Assembly: GCF_039839785.1 (NCBI RefSeq)
Contig: NZ_JBDOQT010000001.1
Location: 62,001-126,000, forward strand
Origin: Pelagibius sp. CAU 1746
GTDB lineage: Bacteria > Pseudomonadota > Alphaproteobacteria > Kiloniellales > Kiloniellaceae
Length of the DNA: 64,000 nt
Direction of reading: 5' to 3'
Numbering within the stretch: position 1 is the stretch's first letter; every line of letters starts with the position of its first letter. Below, piece by piece: positions 45,044-54,022 of this stretch. Made by a program: the position numbers and the translations under genes. Below the pieces are notes generated by a model. The model saw nothing but the letters and a program-made list of their open reading frames with translations, was not told the origin of the DNA and did not search any database.

Positions 45044-46549
45044 ATGTCGCAGATCGCAGTCGCACGCGGGCCCGCAGGCCCTGGGCGGCCCCTTCGATGC
45101 CGGGGCGCCGGACTGGCCGCAACCTCAGTCGCAGCCTCCATCATCGTGTGGAGCGGCATCGCCGCCGCGGCCCAGGCGCCGGAGAGCTTCGCCGACCTGG
45201 CCAAGAAGGTCAGTCCGGCGGTGGTCAACATCGCCTCGACCCAGGAGATCCAGGCGCCGGAAGGCAACATGCAGGGCATGCCCTTCGACTTCCCCGGTTC
45301 GCCCTTCGAGGACTTCTTCAAGCAGTTCCGCCAACAGTTCGGTGAGCACGGCCAACCGCAGGCGGCCCCGCGGCACGCCACCGCGCTGGGCTCCGGCTTC
45401 ATCGTCGATCCGGCCGGCTACGTGGTGACCAACAACCACGTGGTCGACCACGCCAGCGAGGTGACCATCCGCCTGACCGACGAGAGCGTCTATCCCGCCA
45501 AGGTCATCGGCGTCGATCCGCAGACCGACCTGGCGCTGCTGAAAATCGACGCCGGCAAGCCGCTGCCCGCTCTGACCCTGGGCGATTCCGACCAGGCCGA
45601 GGTCGGCGACTGGGTCATGGCCGTGGGCAACCCCTTCGGCCTGGGCGGCACCGTGACCGCCGGCATCATCTCGGCGCGCGGCCGCAACATCCAAGCCGGC
45701 CCCTATGACGACTTCCTGCAGATCGACGCCTCCATCAACCGCGGCAACTCCGGCGGCCCGCTGTTCGATCTGGACGGCAACGTCGTCGGCGTGAACACCG
45801 CCATCTATTCGCCCAACGGCGGCAGCGTCGGCATCGGCTTCGCCATTCCCTCCAACATGGTGAAGTCGGTGGTCGCCCAGCTGCGCGAGAAGGGCAGCGT
45901 GGAGCGCGGCTGGCTGGGCGTGCAGATCCAGAAGGTGACGCCGGACCTGGCCGAGGCGCTGGGCCTGAGCGGGCCCACCGGCGCCATCGTCGCCGAGGTC
46001 ACCCCGGACAGCCCGGCGCAGAAGGCCGGCCTCAAGTCCGGCGACGTAATCCTGAGCTTCGCCGGCGAGAAGATCGACGGCACCCGCGACCTGGCCCGCA
46101 CCGTCGCCCAGCACCCGGCGGGAACGGAGGCCGAGATGAAGATCTGGCGCAAGGGTTCGGAGGAGACCCTGGCCGTCGTGACCGGCCTGCAGCCCGACCG
46201 GCGGCAGATGGCCGCGGCGGACGGCGAAGCGGCCCCGGACGGCAGCTATCATGCGCCCGCGCTGGATGCACGGCTCGCCGCCCTGACGCCAGCGCTCCGC
46301 GCCAGGTACGGCCTGGACAAGAGCCTGCGCGGCGTCCTGGTGCTCGACATCGAGGAGGGCTCGGTCTTCCAGCAGAGCCTGCGCTCCGGCGATGTCATCC
46401 AACAGATCGACGGCGCCGCGGTGACCGAGCCTCAGCAAGTCGAGAGTAAGGTCGAGGCGGCCAAGGCCGCGGACCGGAAGGCGGTGCTGATGCTCGTCAA
46501 GCGCAACGGCCAGGACCTCTACCTGGGCCTGAAGCTCGGCATCGCATAG
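45044..46549 (+). CDS. degP: DegP/HtrA-type periplasmic serine protease
   Basis: The 501-residue protein has an export signal (about 20-46), a trypsin-like protease domain with His about 132 (TNNHVVDH), Asp about 162 (QTDLALLKID) and Ser about 239 (NRGNSGGP), and two PDZ domains (about 285-375 and 400-495). The Q-linker region is short and rich in Phe/Gln, as in Do-family proteases. It degrades or refolds misfolded envelope proteins. ATG 45044 follows AAGGGAGAACCC. A strong terminator follows, then a two-component system, an order seen in other alphaproteobacteria and suggesting an envelope-stress unit. Confidence 0.93.
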   Translation: MSQIAVARGPAGPGRPLRCRGAGLAATSVAASIIVWSGIAAAAQAPESFADLAKKVSPAVVNIASTQEIQAPEGNMQGMPFDFPGSPFEDFFKQFRQQFGEHGQPQAAPRHATALGSGFIVDPAGYVVTNNHVVDHASEVTIRLTDESVYPAKVIGVDPQTDLALLKIDAGKPLPALTLGDSDQAEVGDWVMAVGNPFGLGGTVTAGIISARGRNIQAGPYDDFLQIDASINRGNSGGPLFDLDGNVVGVNTAIYSPNGGSVGIGFAIPSNMVKSVVAQLREKGSVERGWLGVQIQKVTPDLAEALGLSGPTGAIVAEVTPDSPAQKAGLKSGDVILSFAGEKIDGTRDLARTVAQHPAGTEAEMKIWRKGSEETLAVVTGLQPDRRQMAAADGEAAPDGSYHAPALDARLAALTPALRARYGLDKSLRGVLVLDIEEGSVFQQSLRSGDVIQQIDGAAVTEPQQVESKVEAAKAADRKAVLMLVKRNGQDLYLGLKLGIA

Positions 46550-46587
46550 GGCGGAGTTCTTCCTGCCCGGACCCGAAAATGCCGGGA

Positions 46588-46630
46588 GCAGGGCCGTCCG
46601 GCGCGCTTCGGACGGCCCTGCGCTTGTTTT
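46588..46630 (+). terminator. Rho-independent terminator after degP-like gene
   Basis: GCAGGGCCGTCCG (46588-46600) and CGGACGGCCCTGC (46609-46621) form a perfect 13-bp stem with an 8-base loop, followed by GCTTGTTTT. It lies 39 bp after the stop codon and is the best terminator in the window. Confidence 0.9.
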
Positions 46631-46761
46631 CGCGAACCCCCGGGAGGAAAATCGGTCTGTTGCCGAAGCAGCGGGAAGTCCCATATAGGGCGGGATACCG
46701 GCGGCAAACCGCGCAGCGCGCACGGCCAGCCGCCCGGAACCGCCCAGCGAGCAGCGAAGCG

Positions 46762-47439
46762 ATGCGTATTCTGGTCATCGAGGACGACAAGAAGACCGCC
46801 GACTACATCCTGAAGGGCCTGGCCGAGTGCGGCTACACCACCGACTGGGCGGAGGACGGCCGCGACGGCCTGCACCAGGCCACCAGCGGCAAGTACGACG
46901 CCATCATCGTCGACCGCATGCTGCCGGGGCTGGACGGCCTGGCCATCGTCAAGGCGCTGCGCGCCGCCGAACTGCCGGTGCCGGTGCTGATCCTCAGCGC
47001 GCTGGCTCATGTCGACGAGCGGGTGACGGGCCTGCGCGCCGGCGGCGACGACTACCTCTCCAAGCCCTTCGCCTTTTCCGAACTGCTGGCGCGCCTGGAG
47101 GCGCTGCTGCGGCGGCCGCACAACATCGCCCAACAGACCGAGTTGCAGGTCGACGACCTGAAAATGGACCTGCTGACCCGCAAGGTGAGCCGCGCCGGCC
47201 GGCCCATCGACCTGCGCCCTCAGGAGTTCAAGCTGCTGGAGTACCTGATGCGCCATTCCGGCAAGGTGGTGACCCGCACCATGCTCTTCGAAGGTGTCTG
47301 GGATTTCCACTTCGATCCCCAGACCAACGTGGTCGACGTCCACATCAGCCGCCTGCGCCAGAAGGTCGACAAGGGTTTCGACAAGCCGCTGATCCACACC
47401 CACCGCGGCGGCGGCTATTGCATCAGCCCCGATCCCTGA
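46762..47439 (+). CDS. OmpR-type response regulator (CusR/QseB-like)
   Basis: The 225-residue regulator has a receiver domain with acceptor Asp 51 (AIIVDRMLPGLDG), acidic pocket E8/D9/D10 and switch Lys in YLSKPFAF, and a winged-helix domain ending TNVVDVHISRLRQKVDKGF. ATG 46762 gives the usual MRILVIEDD start; the longer open frame is leader that includes the terminator region. It lies 17 bp before the kinase gene on the same strand and downstream of the DegP-like protease, so envelope stress or metal response is a fair guess. Confidence 0.92.
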   Translation: MRILVIEDDKKTADYILKGLAECGYTTDWAEDGRDGLHQATSGKYDAIIVDRMLPGLDGLAIVKALRAAELPVPVLILSALAHVDERVTGLRAGGDDYLSKPFAFSELLARLEALLRRPHNIAQQTELQVDDLKMDLLTRKVSRAGRPIDLRPQEFKLLEYLMRHSGKVVTRTMLFEGVWDFHFDPQTNVVDVHISRLRQKVDKGFDKPLIHTHRGGGYCISPDP

Positions 47440-47456
47440 GGGCCGATCCCGCGGGC

Positions 47457-48845
47457 ATGGATAGACTGTTCCACACCTCGATCTTCCGCATCGCCCTGCT
47501 GTACCTGCTGCTGCTGGGCGTCACCCTGGGCGCGCTCATGGGCTTCGTCTACTGGTCGACCGCCCAGCTCATCGAGCGCCAGGCCGAGGAGACCATGGAG
47601 GCGGAGATCCGCGGCCTGGCGGAGCAGTACCGCGACGAGGGCCTGCCGCGCCTGATGGAAGTGATCGGCGAGCGCAGCGGCCCGCAAGGCAGCGAGGAGA
47701 ACGTCTACCTGCTGACCGGCCCGCGCCTGCAGCCCCTGGCCGGCAACCTCTCCGCCTGGCCCGCACAGGTCACCGACGAAGACGGCTGGGTGGAGGTGGC
47801 GTTGGGCCGCCGCGACGACCCCAGCGGCGCCCAGCACATCGTGCGCGGGCGCGCCTTCACCCTGGCCGGCGGCTATCACCTCTTCGTCGGCCGCGACACC
47901 GTAGAGCGCGCCGACTTCCGCGGCATCGTCCTGGGGGCCTTGACCTGGGCGCTGCTGCCGGCGCTGGTGCTGGGCCTTCTCGGCGGCGCCCTCATCGGCC
48001 GCTACAGCCTGAAGCGCGTCGACGCGGTGCGCGCCACGGGACAGGACATCGTCAGCGGCGATCTCTCGCGCCGCGTGCCGCTGACCGGCAGCGGCGACGA
48101 GTTCGACCGCCTGGCCGCCACCATCAACGAAATGCTGGAGCGCATCGAAACGCTGATGGGCGGCATGCGCCTGGTCACCGACAGCCTGGCGCACGACCTG
48201 CGCAGCCCGCTGACCCGGGCAAAGAGCGCCATCGAGACGGCGCTGCGCAAGCGCGGCGGGGACGCCGAGGCCTACCGCGAAGCCCTGGAGCAGACCGCCG
48301 GAGAGCTGGAGACCATCCAGCATACCTTCGACTCGCTCATCAACATCGCCCAGGCCGAGGCGGGCCTCAACCGCCTCACCCTGGAAGCGCTCGACCTCTC
48401 GGCCCTGGCCGGCGACCTGCTGGAGGTCTACCAGCCCATCGCCGAGGACGCGGGACTGGAGCTGGACGGCGCGATCGCACCGGACGTCACCGTGAAGGGT
48501 CACCGGCAGCTCTTGGGCCAGGCCCTGTCGAACCTGCTGGACAACGCCGTCAAGTACAGCCCGGCCGGCGGGCATATTCGCGTCGGTCTCGCGAAGAGGG
48601 AGGACGGCGCCACGGAGCTCAGCGTCGCCGACAGCGGCGCCGGCATCCCGGCCGAAGACCGCGCGCGCGTGCTGCAGCGCTTCGTGCGCCTGGACGCCAG
48701 CCGCGGCACCCCGGGCAGCGGCCTGGGATTGAGCCTGGTCGCCGCGGTCGCCAAGCTGCACGGCGGCGCACTGACGCTGGAGGACAACGATCCCGGCCTG
48801 CGCGTAGGGCTGCGGTTGCCGGCGGGCGGCCGAAAACCGCAATAA
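47457..48845 (+). CDS. HAMP-containing sensor histidine kinase
   Basis: The 462-residue kinase has helix 1 (about 10-32), a periplasmic domain (about 33-160), helix 2 (about 163-185), a HAMP domain (about 186-238), a HisKA domain with acceptor His 246 (SLAHDLRSPLTRAKSAIE), and an HATPase with LLDNAVKYSP, VADSGAGIP and GSGLGLSLV. It pairs with the preceding response regulator. The periplasmic sensor is not of a recognised type. ATG 47457 is chosen because it opens with the first helix. Confidence 0.92.
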   Translation: MDRLFHTSIFRIALLYLLLLGVTLGALMGFVYWSTAQLIERQAEETMEAEIRGLAEQYRDEGLPRLMEVIGERSGPQGSEENVYLLTGPRLQPLAGNLSAWPAQVTDEDGWVEVALGRRDDPSGAQHIVRGRAFTLAGGYHLFVGRDTVERADFRGIVLGALTWALLPALVLGLLGGALIGRYSLKRVDAVRATGQDIVSGDLSRRVPLTGSGDEFDRLAATINEMLERIETLMGGMRLVTDSLAHDLRSPLTRAKSAIETALRKRGGDAEAYREALEQTAGELETIQHTFDSLINIAQAEAGLNRLTLEALDLSALAGDLLEVYQPIAEDAGLELDGAIAPDVTVKGHRQLLGQALSNLLDNAVKYSPAGGHIRVGLAKREDGATELSVADSGAGIPAEDRARVLQRFVRLDASRGTPGSGLGLSLVAAVAKLHGGALTLEDNDPGLRVGLRLPAGGRKPQ

Positions 48846-48948
48846 ACACCACGTGATCCGCCGCCGCCCGCGGGTGACAGCCCGCCGGGCGCCTTGTAGG
48901 CTCTTTCCCGTCCCCGAAGGACCCGGGACCCATTGGAGATTGCCGCAG

Positions 48949-50178
48949 ATGATCCGCCGCCGCTTACCGCTGTTTTCCATGCTGCTCGCCGCCCTGGCCA
49001 CGGCTTTGGGGCTGAGCGGCCCGGCCGAGGGCGGCACCGAGACCCGGACCTGGCAGGAGATCGTCACCGCCGCCAAGGGCCAGACGGTCTACTGGAACGC
49101 CTGGGGCGGCGACGAGCGCATCAACGCCTACATCGCCTGGGTCGGCGACTACATGCGCGAGGAATACGACGTCACCCTGAAGCACGTGAAGCTGGCCGAT
49201 ACCGCCGACGCGGTCTCGCGGGTGCTGGCCGAGCGCACGGCGGGCAAGAAGGAAGACGGCTCCGTCGACCTCATCTGGATCAACGGCGAGAACTTCGCCG
49301 CCATGAAGAAGCAGCACCTGCTCTATGGCCCCTTCACGCAGGCACTGCCCAACTTCCGCCTCGTCGACTTCGAGAACAAACCCTCCACCCTGGTGGACTT
49401 CACAGTGCCGGCCGACGGGCTAGAAGCTCCCTGGGGCATGGCCAAGCTGAACTTCCCGTACGATTCCGCCCGCGTGGAAAACCCGCCGAGATCGATCCCC
49501 GAGTTCCTCGACTGGGCCGAAGCCCACCCCGGGCGCTTCACCTATCCGGCGCCGCCGGCCTTCCTGGGCTCCACCTTCCTGAAGCAGGCGCTGATCGAGC
49601 TGGCGCCCGACCCGGCTTTCCTGCAGCAGCCGGTGGCGAACGACGCCCAGGTCGAGCAGCTCACCCGGCCGCTGTGGGAATACCTGGACAGGCTGCACCC
49701 CAATCTCTGGCGCGGCGGCGAAACCTTCCCCTCCGGCGGCCCGGCGCAGCGCCAGTTGCTCGACGACGGCGAGATCGACATCAGCCTCTCCTTCAACCCC
49801 GCAGAAGCCTCCTCGGCCATCGCCAACAAACTGCTGCCGGAAACCGTGCGCACCTTCGTCCTGGACAAGGGCACCATCGGCAACACCCACTTCGTCGCCA
49901 TTCCCTTCAACGCCAAGGCCGCCGAGGGCGCCATGGTGGTCGCCAACTTTCTGATGAGTCCCAAGGCCCAGGCAGTGAAGCAGAACCCGGAGGCCTGGGG
50001 CGACCCGACGGTCCTGGCCATGTCGAAACTCTCCGACGGCCAGCGCCATCTCTTCGAAACCCTGCCGCTGGGCCTCGCCACGCTGTCGCCGGAAGACCTC
50101 GGCCCGACGCTGCTGGAGCCCCATCCCTCCTGGATGACGCGCATCGAGGCCGAGTGGCAGAAACGCTACGCGCGCTGA
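48949..50178 (+). CDS. YnjB-type ABC transporter substrate-binding protein
   Basis: The 409-residue periplasmic binding protein has a signal peptide (about 1-30, ending GPAEG) and the iron/sulfate/thiamine-type binding fold, starting TVYWNAWGGDERINAYIAWV (in outline), with DLIWINGENFAAMKK and SIPEFLDWAEAHPGRFTYPAPPAF. It matches the COG4134/YnjB line. It delivers an unknown solute to the permease gene 25 bp downstream. GGAG lies ten bases before ATG 48949. Confidence 0.88.
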   Translation: MIRRRLPLFSMLLAALATALGLSGPAEGGTETRTWQEIVTAAKGQTVYWNAWGGDERINAYIAWVGDYMREEYDVTLKHVKLADTADAVSRVLAERTAGKKEDGSVDLIWINGENFAAMKKQHLLYGPFTQALPNFRLVDFENKPSTLVDFTVPADGLEAPWGMAKLNFPYDSARVENPPRSIPEFLDWAEAHPGRFTYPAPPAFLGSTFLKQALIELAPDPAFLQQPVANDAQVEQLTRPLWEYLDRLHPNLWRGGETFPSGGPAQRQLLDDGEIDISLSFNPAEASSAIANKLLPETVRTFVLDKGTIGNTHFVAIPFNAKAAEGAMVVANFLMSPKAQAVKQNPEAWGDPTVLAMSKLSDGQRHLFETLPLGLATLSPEDLGPTLLEPHPSWMTRIEAEWQKRYAR

Positions 50179-50203
50179 GCGCCGGCCGAGAGGACTGCCG
50201 CCC

Positions 50204-51901
50204 ATGCGCCGACGCGGCCTGCTGAGCAGCTTTCCAGCGATCACCCTCGCCGCCTTCCTGGCGCCGGTCGGCGCCGGACTGATCGGCACCTGGCTGCCGG
50301 CCTTCGGTTTCTTTCCCGCCCTGGGCGGCGAGAGCTTCACCCTGGCCCCCTGGCGCGCGCTCTTCGCCCAGCCGGGCCTCGCCGAGTCGCTGCGCCTGAC
50401 GCTGGTCTCCGGCCTGCTTGCGACCCTCCTCGCCTTCCTCCTGACCGTTTTCTTCCTGGCGGCCTGCCACGGCGGGCGGCTGATCCTGATGCTCCGTGGC
50501 CTCCTGGCGCCGCTCATCGCCGTGCCTCACGCCGCGGTGGCGCTGGGATTGGCCTTCCTCATCGCGCCCAGCGGCTGGCTGGTGCGCCTGGTCTCGCCCT
50601 GGGCCACCGGCTGGGAGCTGCCGCCCGACGTCGCCACGGTGCAGGATCCCAACGCCTTGGCGTTGACCCTGGCGCTGGTGATGAAGGAAGTGCCTTTCCT
50701 GCTGCTCATGACACTGGCCGCCCTGGAGCAGGTGCGCGCCGAGGAGCGCCTGGCGGTTGCCCGCTCCCTCGGCTACGGCCCGGTGGTGGCCTGGCTGAAG
50801 GCGGTGCTGCCGGCGGTCTACCGCCAGATCCGCCTGCCGGTCTACGCGGTGCTCGCCTTCTCGCTCTCCGTCGTCGACATGGCGCTCATCCTGGCGCCGC
50901 TGACGCCGCCGCCCCTGGCGGTACAGGTGCTGCGCTGGTTCAACGACCCGGACCTCTCCCTGCGCTTCGTCGCGGCGGCCGGCGCCACCCTGCAACTGCT
51001 CCTCGTCATCGCGGCCATCGTCCTTTGGCGCCTGGGCGAGGCGGCGGTGGCGCTGGCCGGGCGCGCCTGGATCGCCGGCGGACAGCGCGGCGGCGACGGC
51101 CGGGCCGCGCGTCCCCTCAGCGCCGGCCTGGTGCTGGGCCTGGCCGCCCTGGCCGCGGCCGGCCTGGCCGCCGTCGCCCTGTGGTCGGTCACCGGGCGCT
51201 GGCGCTATCCCGATGCCCTGCCCGCCAGCTTCTCGCTGGACACCTGGACACGGCACGCGCCCGAGGTGGCGGCCATCACCGGCACCACCTTGGTGACGGG
51301 CCTCGCCGCCGCCGGCATCGCCCTGCTGCTGGCGCTCGGCTGCCTGGAGAACGAGCAGCGCCGCGGCCTCACCCTTTCCAACCGCGCGCTCTGGCTGCTC
51401 TACGCGCCGCTGCTTGTCCCGCAGGTCGCCTTTCTCTTCGGAACACAGGTGCTGGCCATCCAGGCCGGCATCGACGCCACCTGGATCGCCCTGGTGTGGA
51501 GCCATCTGCTCTTCGTGCTGCCCTATGTCTTCCTCACCCTGGCCGACCCTTACCGGGCCCTGGACGAACGCTACGCCCGCACCGCGCTCTGCCTGGGCGC
51601 CAGGCCCAACCGGGTGTTCTGGCAGGTCAAGCTGCCGATGCTGCTCCGGCCCGTGCTCTTCGCCCTGGCCGTGGGCTTCGCCGTCAGCGTGGCGCAGTAC
51701 CTGCCGACCCTCTTCGCCGGCGCCGGCCGCTTCGCCACCCTGACCACCGAGGCGGTGGGACTGGCCGCCGGCGGCGACCGCCGGGTCATGGGCGTCTACG
51801 CCTTCCTGCAGGCGCTGCTGCCGCTGCTGGCCTTCGCCGCGGCCCTGGCCTTGCCGCGCCCCCTGGCGCTAACGCGCAGGCTGGCGAAGGCTCCAGCGTG
51901 A
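50204..51901 (+). CDS. YnjC-type ABC transporter permease (two fused halves)
   Basis: The 565-residue protein is a tandem fusion of two BPD_transp_1 domains, each with about six helices and an EAA loop (first LEQVRAEERLAVARSLGYGPVVAW, second LDERYARTALCLGARPNRVFWQ in outline). This is as in YnjC, thiamine ThiP and FbpB. It forms the whole membrane channel with the ATPase encoded ten bases downstream. The substrate is unknown. Confidence 0.9.
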   Translation: MRRRGLLSSFPAITLAAFLAPVGAGLIGTWLPAFGFFPALGGESFTLAPWRALFAQPGLAESLRLTLVSGLLATLLAFLLTVFFLAACHGGRLILMLRGLLAPLIAVPHAAVALGLAFLIAPSGWLVRLVSPWATGWELPPDVATVQDPNALALTLALVMKEVPFLLLMTLAALEQVRAEERLAVARSLGYGPVVAWLKAVLPAVYRQIRLPVYAVLAFSLSVVDMALILAPLTPPPLAVQVLRWFNDPDLSLRFVAAAGATLQLLLVIAAIVLWRLGEAAVALAGRAWIAGGQRGGDGRAARPLSAGLVLGLAALAAAGLAAVALWSVTGRWRYPDALPASFSLDTWTRHAPEVAAITGTTLVTGLAAAGIALLLALGCLENEQRRGLTLSNRALWLLYAPLLVPQVAFLFGTQVLAIQAGIDATWIALVWSHLLFVLPYVFLTLADPYRALDERYARTALCLGARPNRVFWQVKLPMLLRPVLFALAVGFAVSVAQYLPTLFAGAGRFATLTTEAVGLAAGGDRRVMGVYAFLQALLPLLAFAAALALPRPLALTRRLAKAPA

Positions 51902-51911
51902 GGAGGGCGGC

Positions 51912-52646
51912 ATGAGCGTCATCAGCCTGACCCAGGAGCATTCCCTGACCTTGAGCCAGGTGGAGATCACCCACAAAACCGCGCAGGGCGACAAGCACAT
52001 CATCGGGCCCGTCAGCCTCACGGTCGCGCCGGGCGAGGTTGTCACGGTCATGGGTCCCAGCGGTTGCGGCAAGTCGAGCCTGCTGGCCTATATCTGCGGC
52101 ACGCTGGCGCCGGGGTTGAGCGGCGGCGGGCGGGTGCTGCTGAACGGCGCCGAGGTAACCGCGGCGCCGCCGGAAGCCCGCCACATCGGCATCCTGTTCC
52201 AGGACGACCTGCTGTTTCCGCACCTCTCGGTCGCCGGCAACCTGGCCTTCGGCCTGCCGTCCGGCCTGCGCGGACGCCGCGCCCGGCGCGCGCGCATCGA
52301 AGCGGCCTTGGCGGAAGCCGACATGCTCGCCTTCTACGACCGCGACCCGGCAACGCTTTCCGGCGGCCAGCGCGCCCGCGTCGCCCTGCTGCGCACCCTG
52401 CTCTCGGAGCCGCGCGCCCTGCTGCTCGACGAACCCTTCGCCAAGCTGGACGTTGCGCTGCGCGCCCGCTTCCGCAGTTTCGTCTTCGACCATGCCCGCG
52501 CCCAAGGACTGCCAACGCTTCTGGTCACGCACGACCCTCAGGACGCCGAAGACGCCGGCGGGCCCCGCCTGCGGATCGACGCCGAAGGGCGCATCCTCGG
52601 CGGCCACGCCGGCGGGCGCGGGCGGCGCCCCGGCAACCTTCCCTAG
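51912..52646 (+). CDS. YnjD-type ABC transporter ATP-binding protein
   Basis: The 244-residue ATPase has Walker A GPSGCGKSS, Q-loop LFQDDLLFPHLSV, signature LSGGQRARVALLRTLL and Walker B ALLLDEPFAKLD, followed by the switch His in VTHDPQDAED. It energises the YnjBC-like transporter; the gene begins ten bases after the permease stop with AGGAGGGCGGC before the ATG. The C-terminus is a short Gly/Arg-rich tail instead of a regulatory domain. Confidence 0.92.
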   Translation: MSVISLTQEHSLTLSQVEITHKTAQGDKHIIGPVSLTVAPGEVVTVMGPSGCGKSSLLAYICGTLAPGLSGGGRVLLNGAEVTAAPPEARHIGILFQDDLLFPHLSVAGNLAFGLPSGLRGRRARRARIEAALAEADMLAFYDRDPATLSGGQRARVALLRTLLSEPRALLLDEPFAKLDVALRARFRSFVFDHARAQGLPTLLVTHDPQDAEDAGGPRLRIDAEGRILGGHAGGRGRRPGNLP

Positions 52647-52780
52647 ATACCCCGCCTTTCCGCGAGCCTTCGGGCCGCGGCCGGCACGGCAATTCCCTAA
52701 AATCCAGGCTCCGCGAGGGCTCTCCCCTGGGCCTTTCCTGTCTGCCCTGCAGGGCGTAGACTGATTTCCGGCACTGCGTA

Positions 52781-52799
52781 CCGGCGGCCTTGCCGCCGG
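52781..52799 (+). other. hairpin in the apaG leader
   Basis: CCGGCGGC (52781-52788) and GCCGCCGG (52792-52799) are perfect complements around a 3-base loop, 24 bases before the apaG start. It could end transcription from the YnjBCD-type operon or act on apaG translation; there is no T-run. Confidence 0.4.
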
Positions 52800-52822
52800 C
52801 TGAAAATGAGGATCAAGAGACC

Positions 52823-53215
52823 ATGTACAGCGCGACGACCCAGTCAATCAGCGTGACGGTCAAACCGATCTATCTGGAGGACCAGTCCTCCCCCACGGAG
52901 AGCCACTATGTCTGGGCCTACCAGGTGCGCATCGAGAATACCGGTTCGGAAACGGTCCAGTTGTTGAACCGGCACTGGCGCATCACCGATTCCATGGGAC
53001 GGGTGCAGGAAGTCCATGGGGCCGGCGTGGTCGGCGAGCAGCCAACGTTGGAGCCGGGCGAGACCTTCGAGTACACCAGCGGCACGCCGCTGACCACGCC
53101 CTCGGGCATCATGGTCGGCAGCTACGAGATGGAAAGCACCGACGGCCGGCGCTTCGACGTTGAAATCCCGGCATTTTCGCTGGACAGCCCGCATCAGCCC
53201 GTGCAACTCAACTAG
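52823..53215 (+). CDS. apaG: ApaG protein
   Basis: This 130-residue beta-sandwich protein of the ApaG/Polybromo-associated domain family has the conserved [19 protein letters not shown] and [20 protein letters not shown] in pieces. It is linked in other bacteria to Co2+/Mg2+ efflux phenotypes and is often near apaH and ksgA, but no such neighbours are here. ATG 52823 lies after AGGATCAAGAGACC. It may be cotranscribed with folE, 95 bp downstream. Confidence 0.93.
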   Translation: MYSATTQSISVTVKPIYLEDQSSPTESHYVWAYQVRIENTGSETVQLLNRHWRITDSMGRVQEVHGAGVVGEQPTLEPGETFEYTSGTPLTTPSGIMVGSYEMESTDGRRFDVEIPAFSLDSPHQPVQLN

Positions 53216-53310
53216 CCGACTTTCGGGCAGCCGGTTCCGATGCAGAGCGGAGACCGGCGGCCTGTTTTGCGGACCACCAGGAAGAGGGCCAGGAAGGGGA
53301 CCGTCGCGGC

Positions 53311-53943
53311 GTGACCACCAAACAGAAAATTCAAGACCTGCCACAGGCTGAGCGGCCGACGCGCGAGGAAGCGCTGCGGGCCGTGGAAACCCTGATCCGC
53401 TGGGCCGGAGACGATCCCACGCGCGAAGGCCTGAGCGGCACGCCGGACCGCGTGGTCAAGGCCTACGACGAGTTCTTCGAGGGCTACAGCGTCGATCCCC
53501 TGGAGCTGCTGAAGCGCACCTTCGAGGAGGTCGAGGGCTATGACGAGATGGTGCTGCTGCGCGACATTCGTTTCGAATCCCACTGCGAGCACCACATGGC
53601 GCCGATCATCGGCAAGGCCCACGTCGCCTACATGCCCAACAACCGCGTCGTCGGCATTTCCAAGCTGGCGCGGATCGTGGAAGCCTATGCCAAGCGCCTG
53701 CAGATCCAGGAAAAGATGACGGCTCAAATCGCCAACACGATCGATGAGGTGTTGCAGCCCAAGGGCGTCGCCGTGGTCATCGAGGCGTCGCACCAGTGCA
53801 TGACGACGCGCGGGATTCACAAGCCTGGCACCTCCATGGTGACCAGCCGCATGCTCGGGATGTTCCGTACCAATCCATCCACGCGGCGGGAGTTTCTCGC
53901 ACTGGTCGGATCGCCCGCGGGTCTGCATTACGACGGCAGCTAG
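53311..53943 (+). CDS. folE: GTP cyclohydrolase I
   Basis: The 210-residue enzyme opens the imidazole ring of GTP to give dihydroneopterin triphosphate, the first step of folate synthesis. Zinc ligands are visible in [10 protein letters not shown] (Cys 92, His 95) and the later Cys 163 ([10 protein letters not shown]). It forms a homodecamer. The start is GTG 53311 with AGGAAGGGGACC upstream; no earlier ATG fits. It is followed by the trkH gene after 79 bp. Confidence 0.94.
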   Translation: MTTKQKIQDLPQAERPTREEALRAVETLIRWAGDDPTREGLSGTPDRVVKAYDEFFEGYSVDPLELLKRTFEEVEGYDEMVLLRDIRFESHCEHHMAPIIGKAHVAYMPNNRVVGISKLARIVEAYAKRLQIQEKMTAQIANTIDEVLQPKGVAVVIEASHQCMTTRGIHKPGTSMVTSRMLGMFRTNPSTRREFLALVGSPAGLHYDGS

Positions 53944-54022
53944 CCCGGATTTGGGGGATCATGAGTCGGGGGATTGTGCAGCGGGCGGGCCTGGTTGAGG
54001 CGGATCGCAGAGGGGCCGGGCA

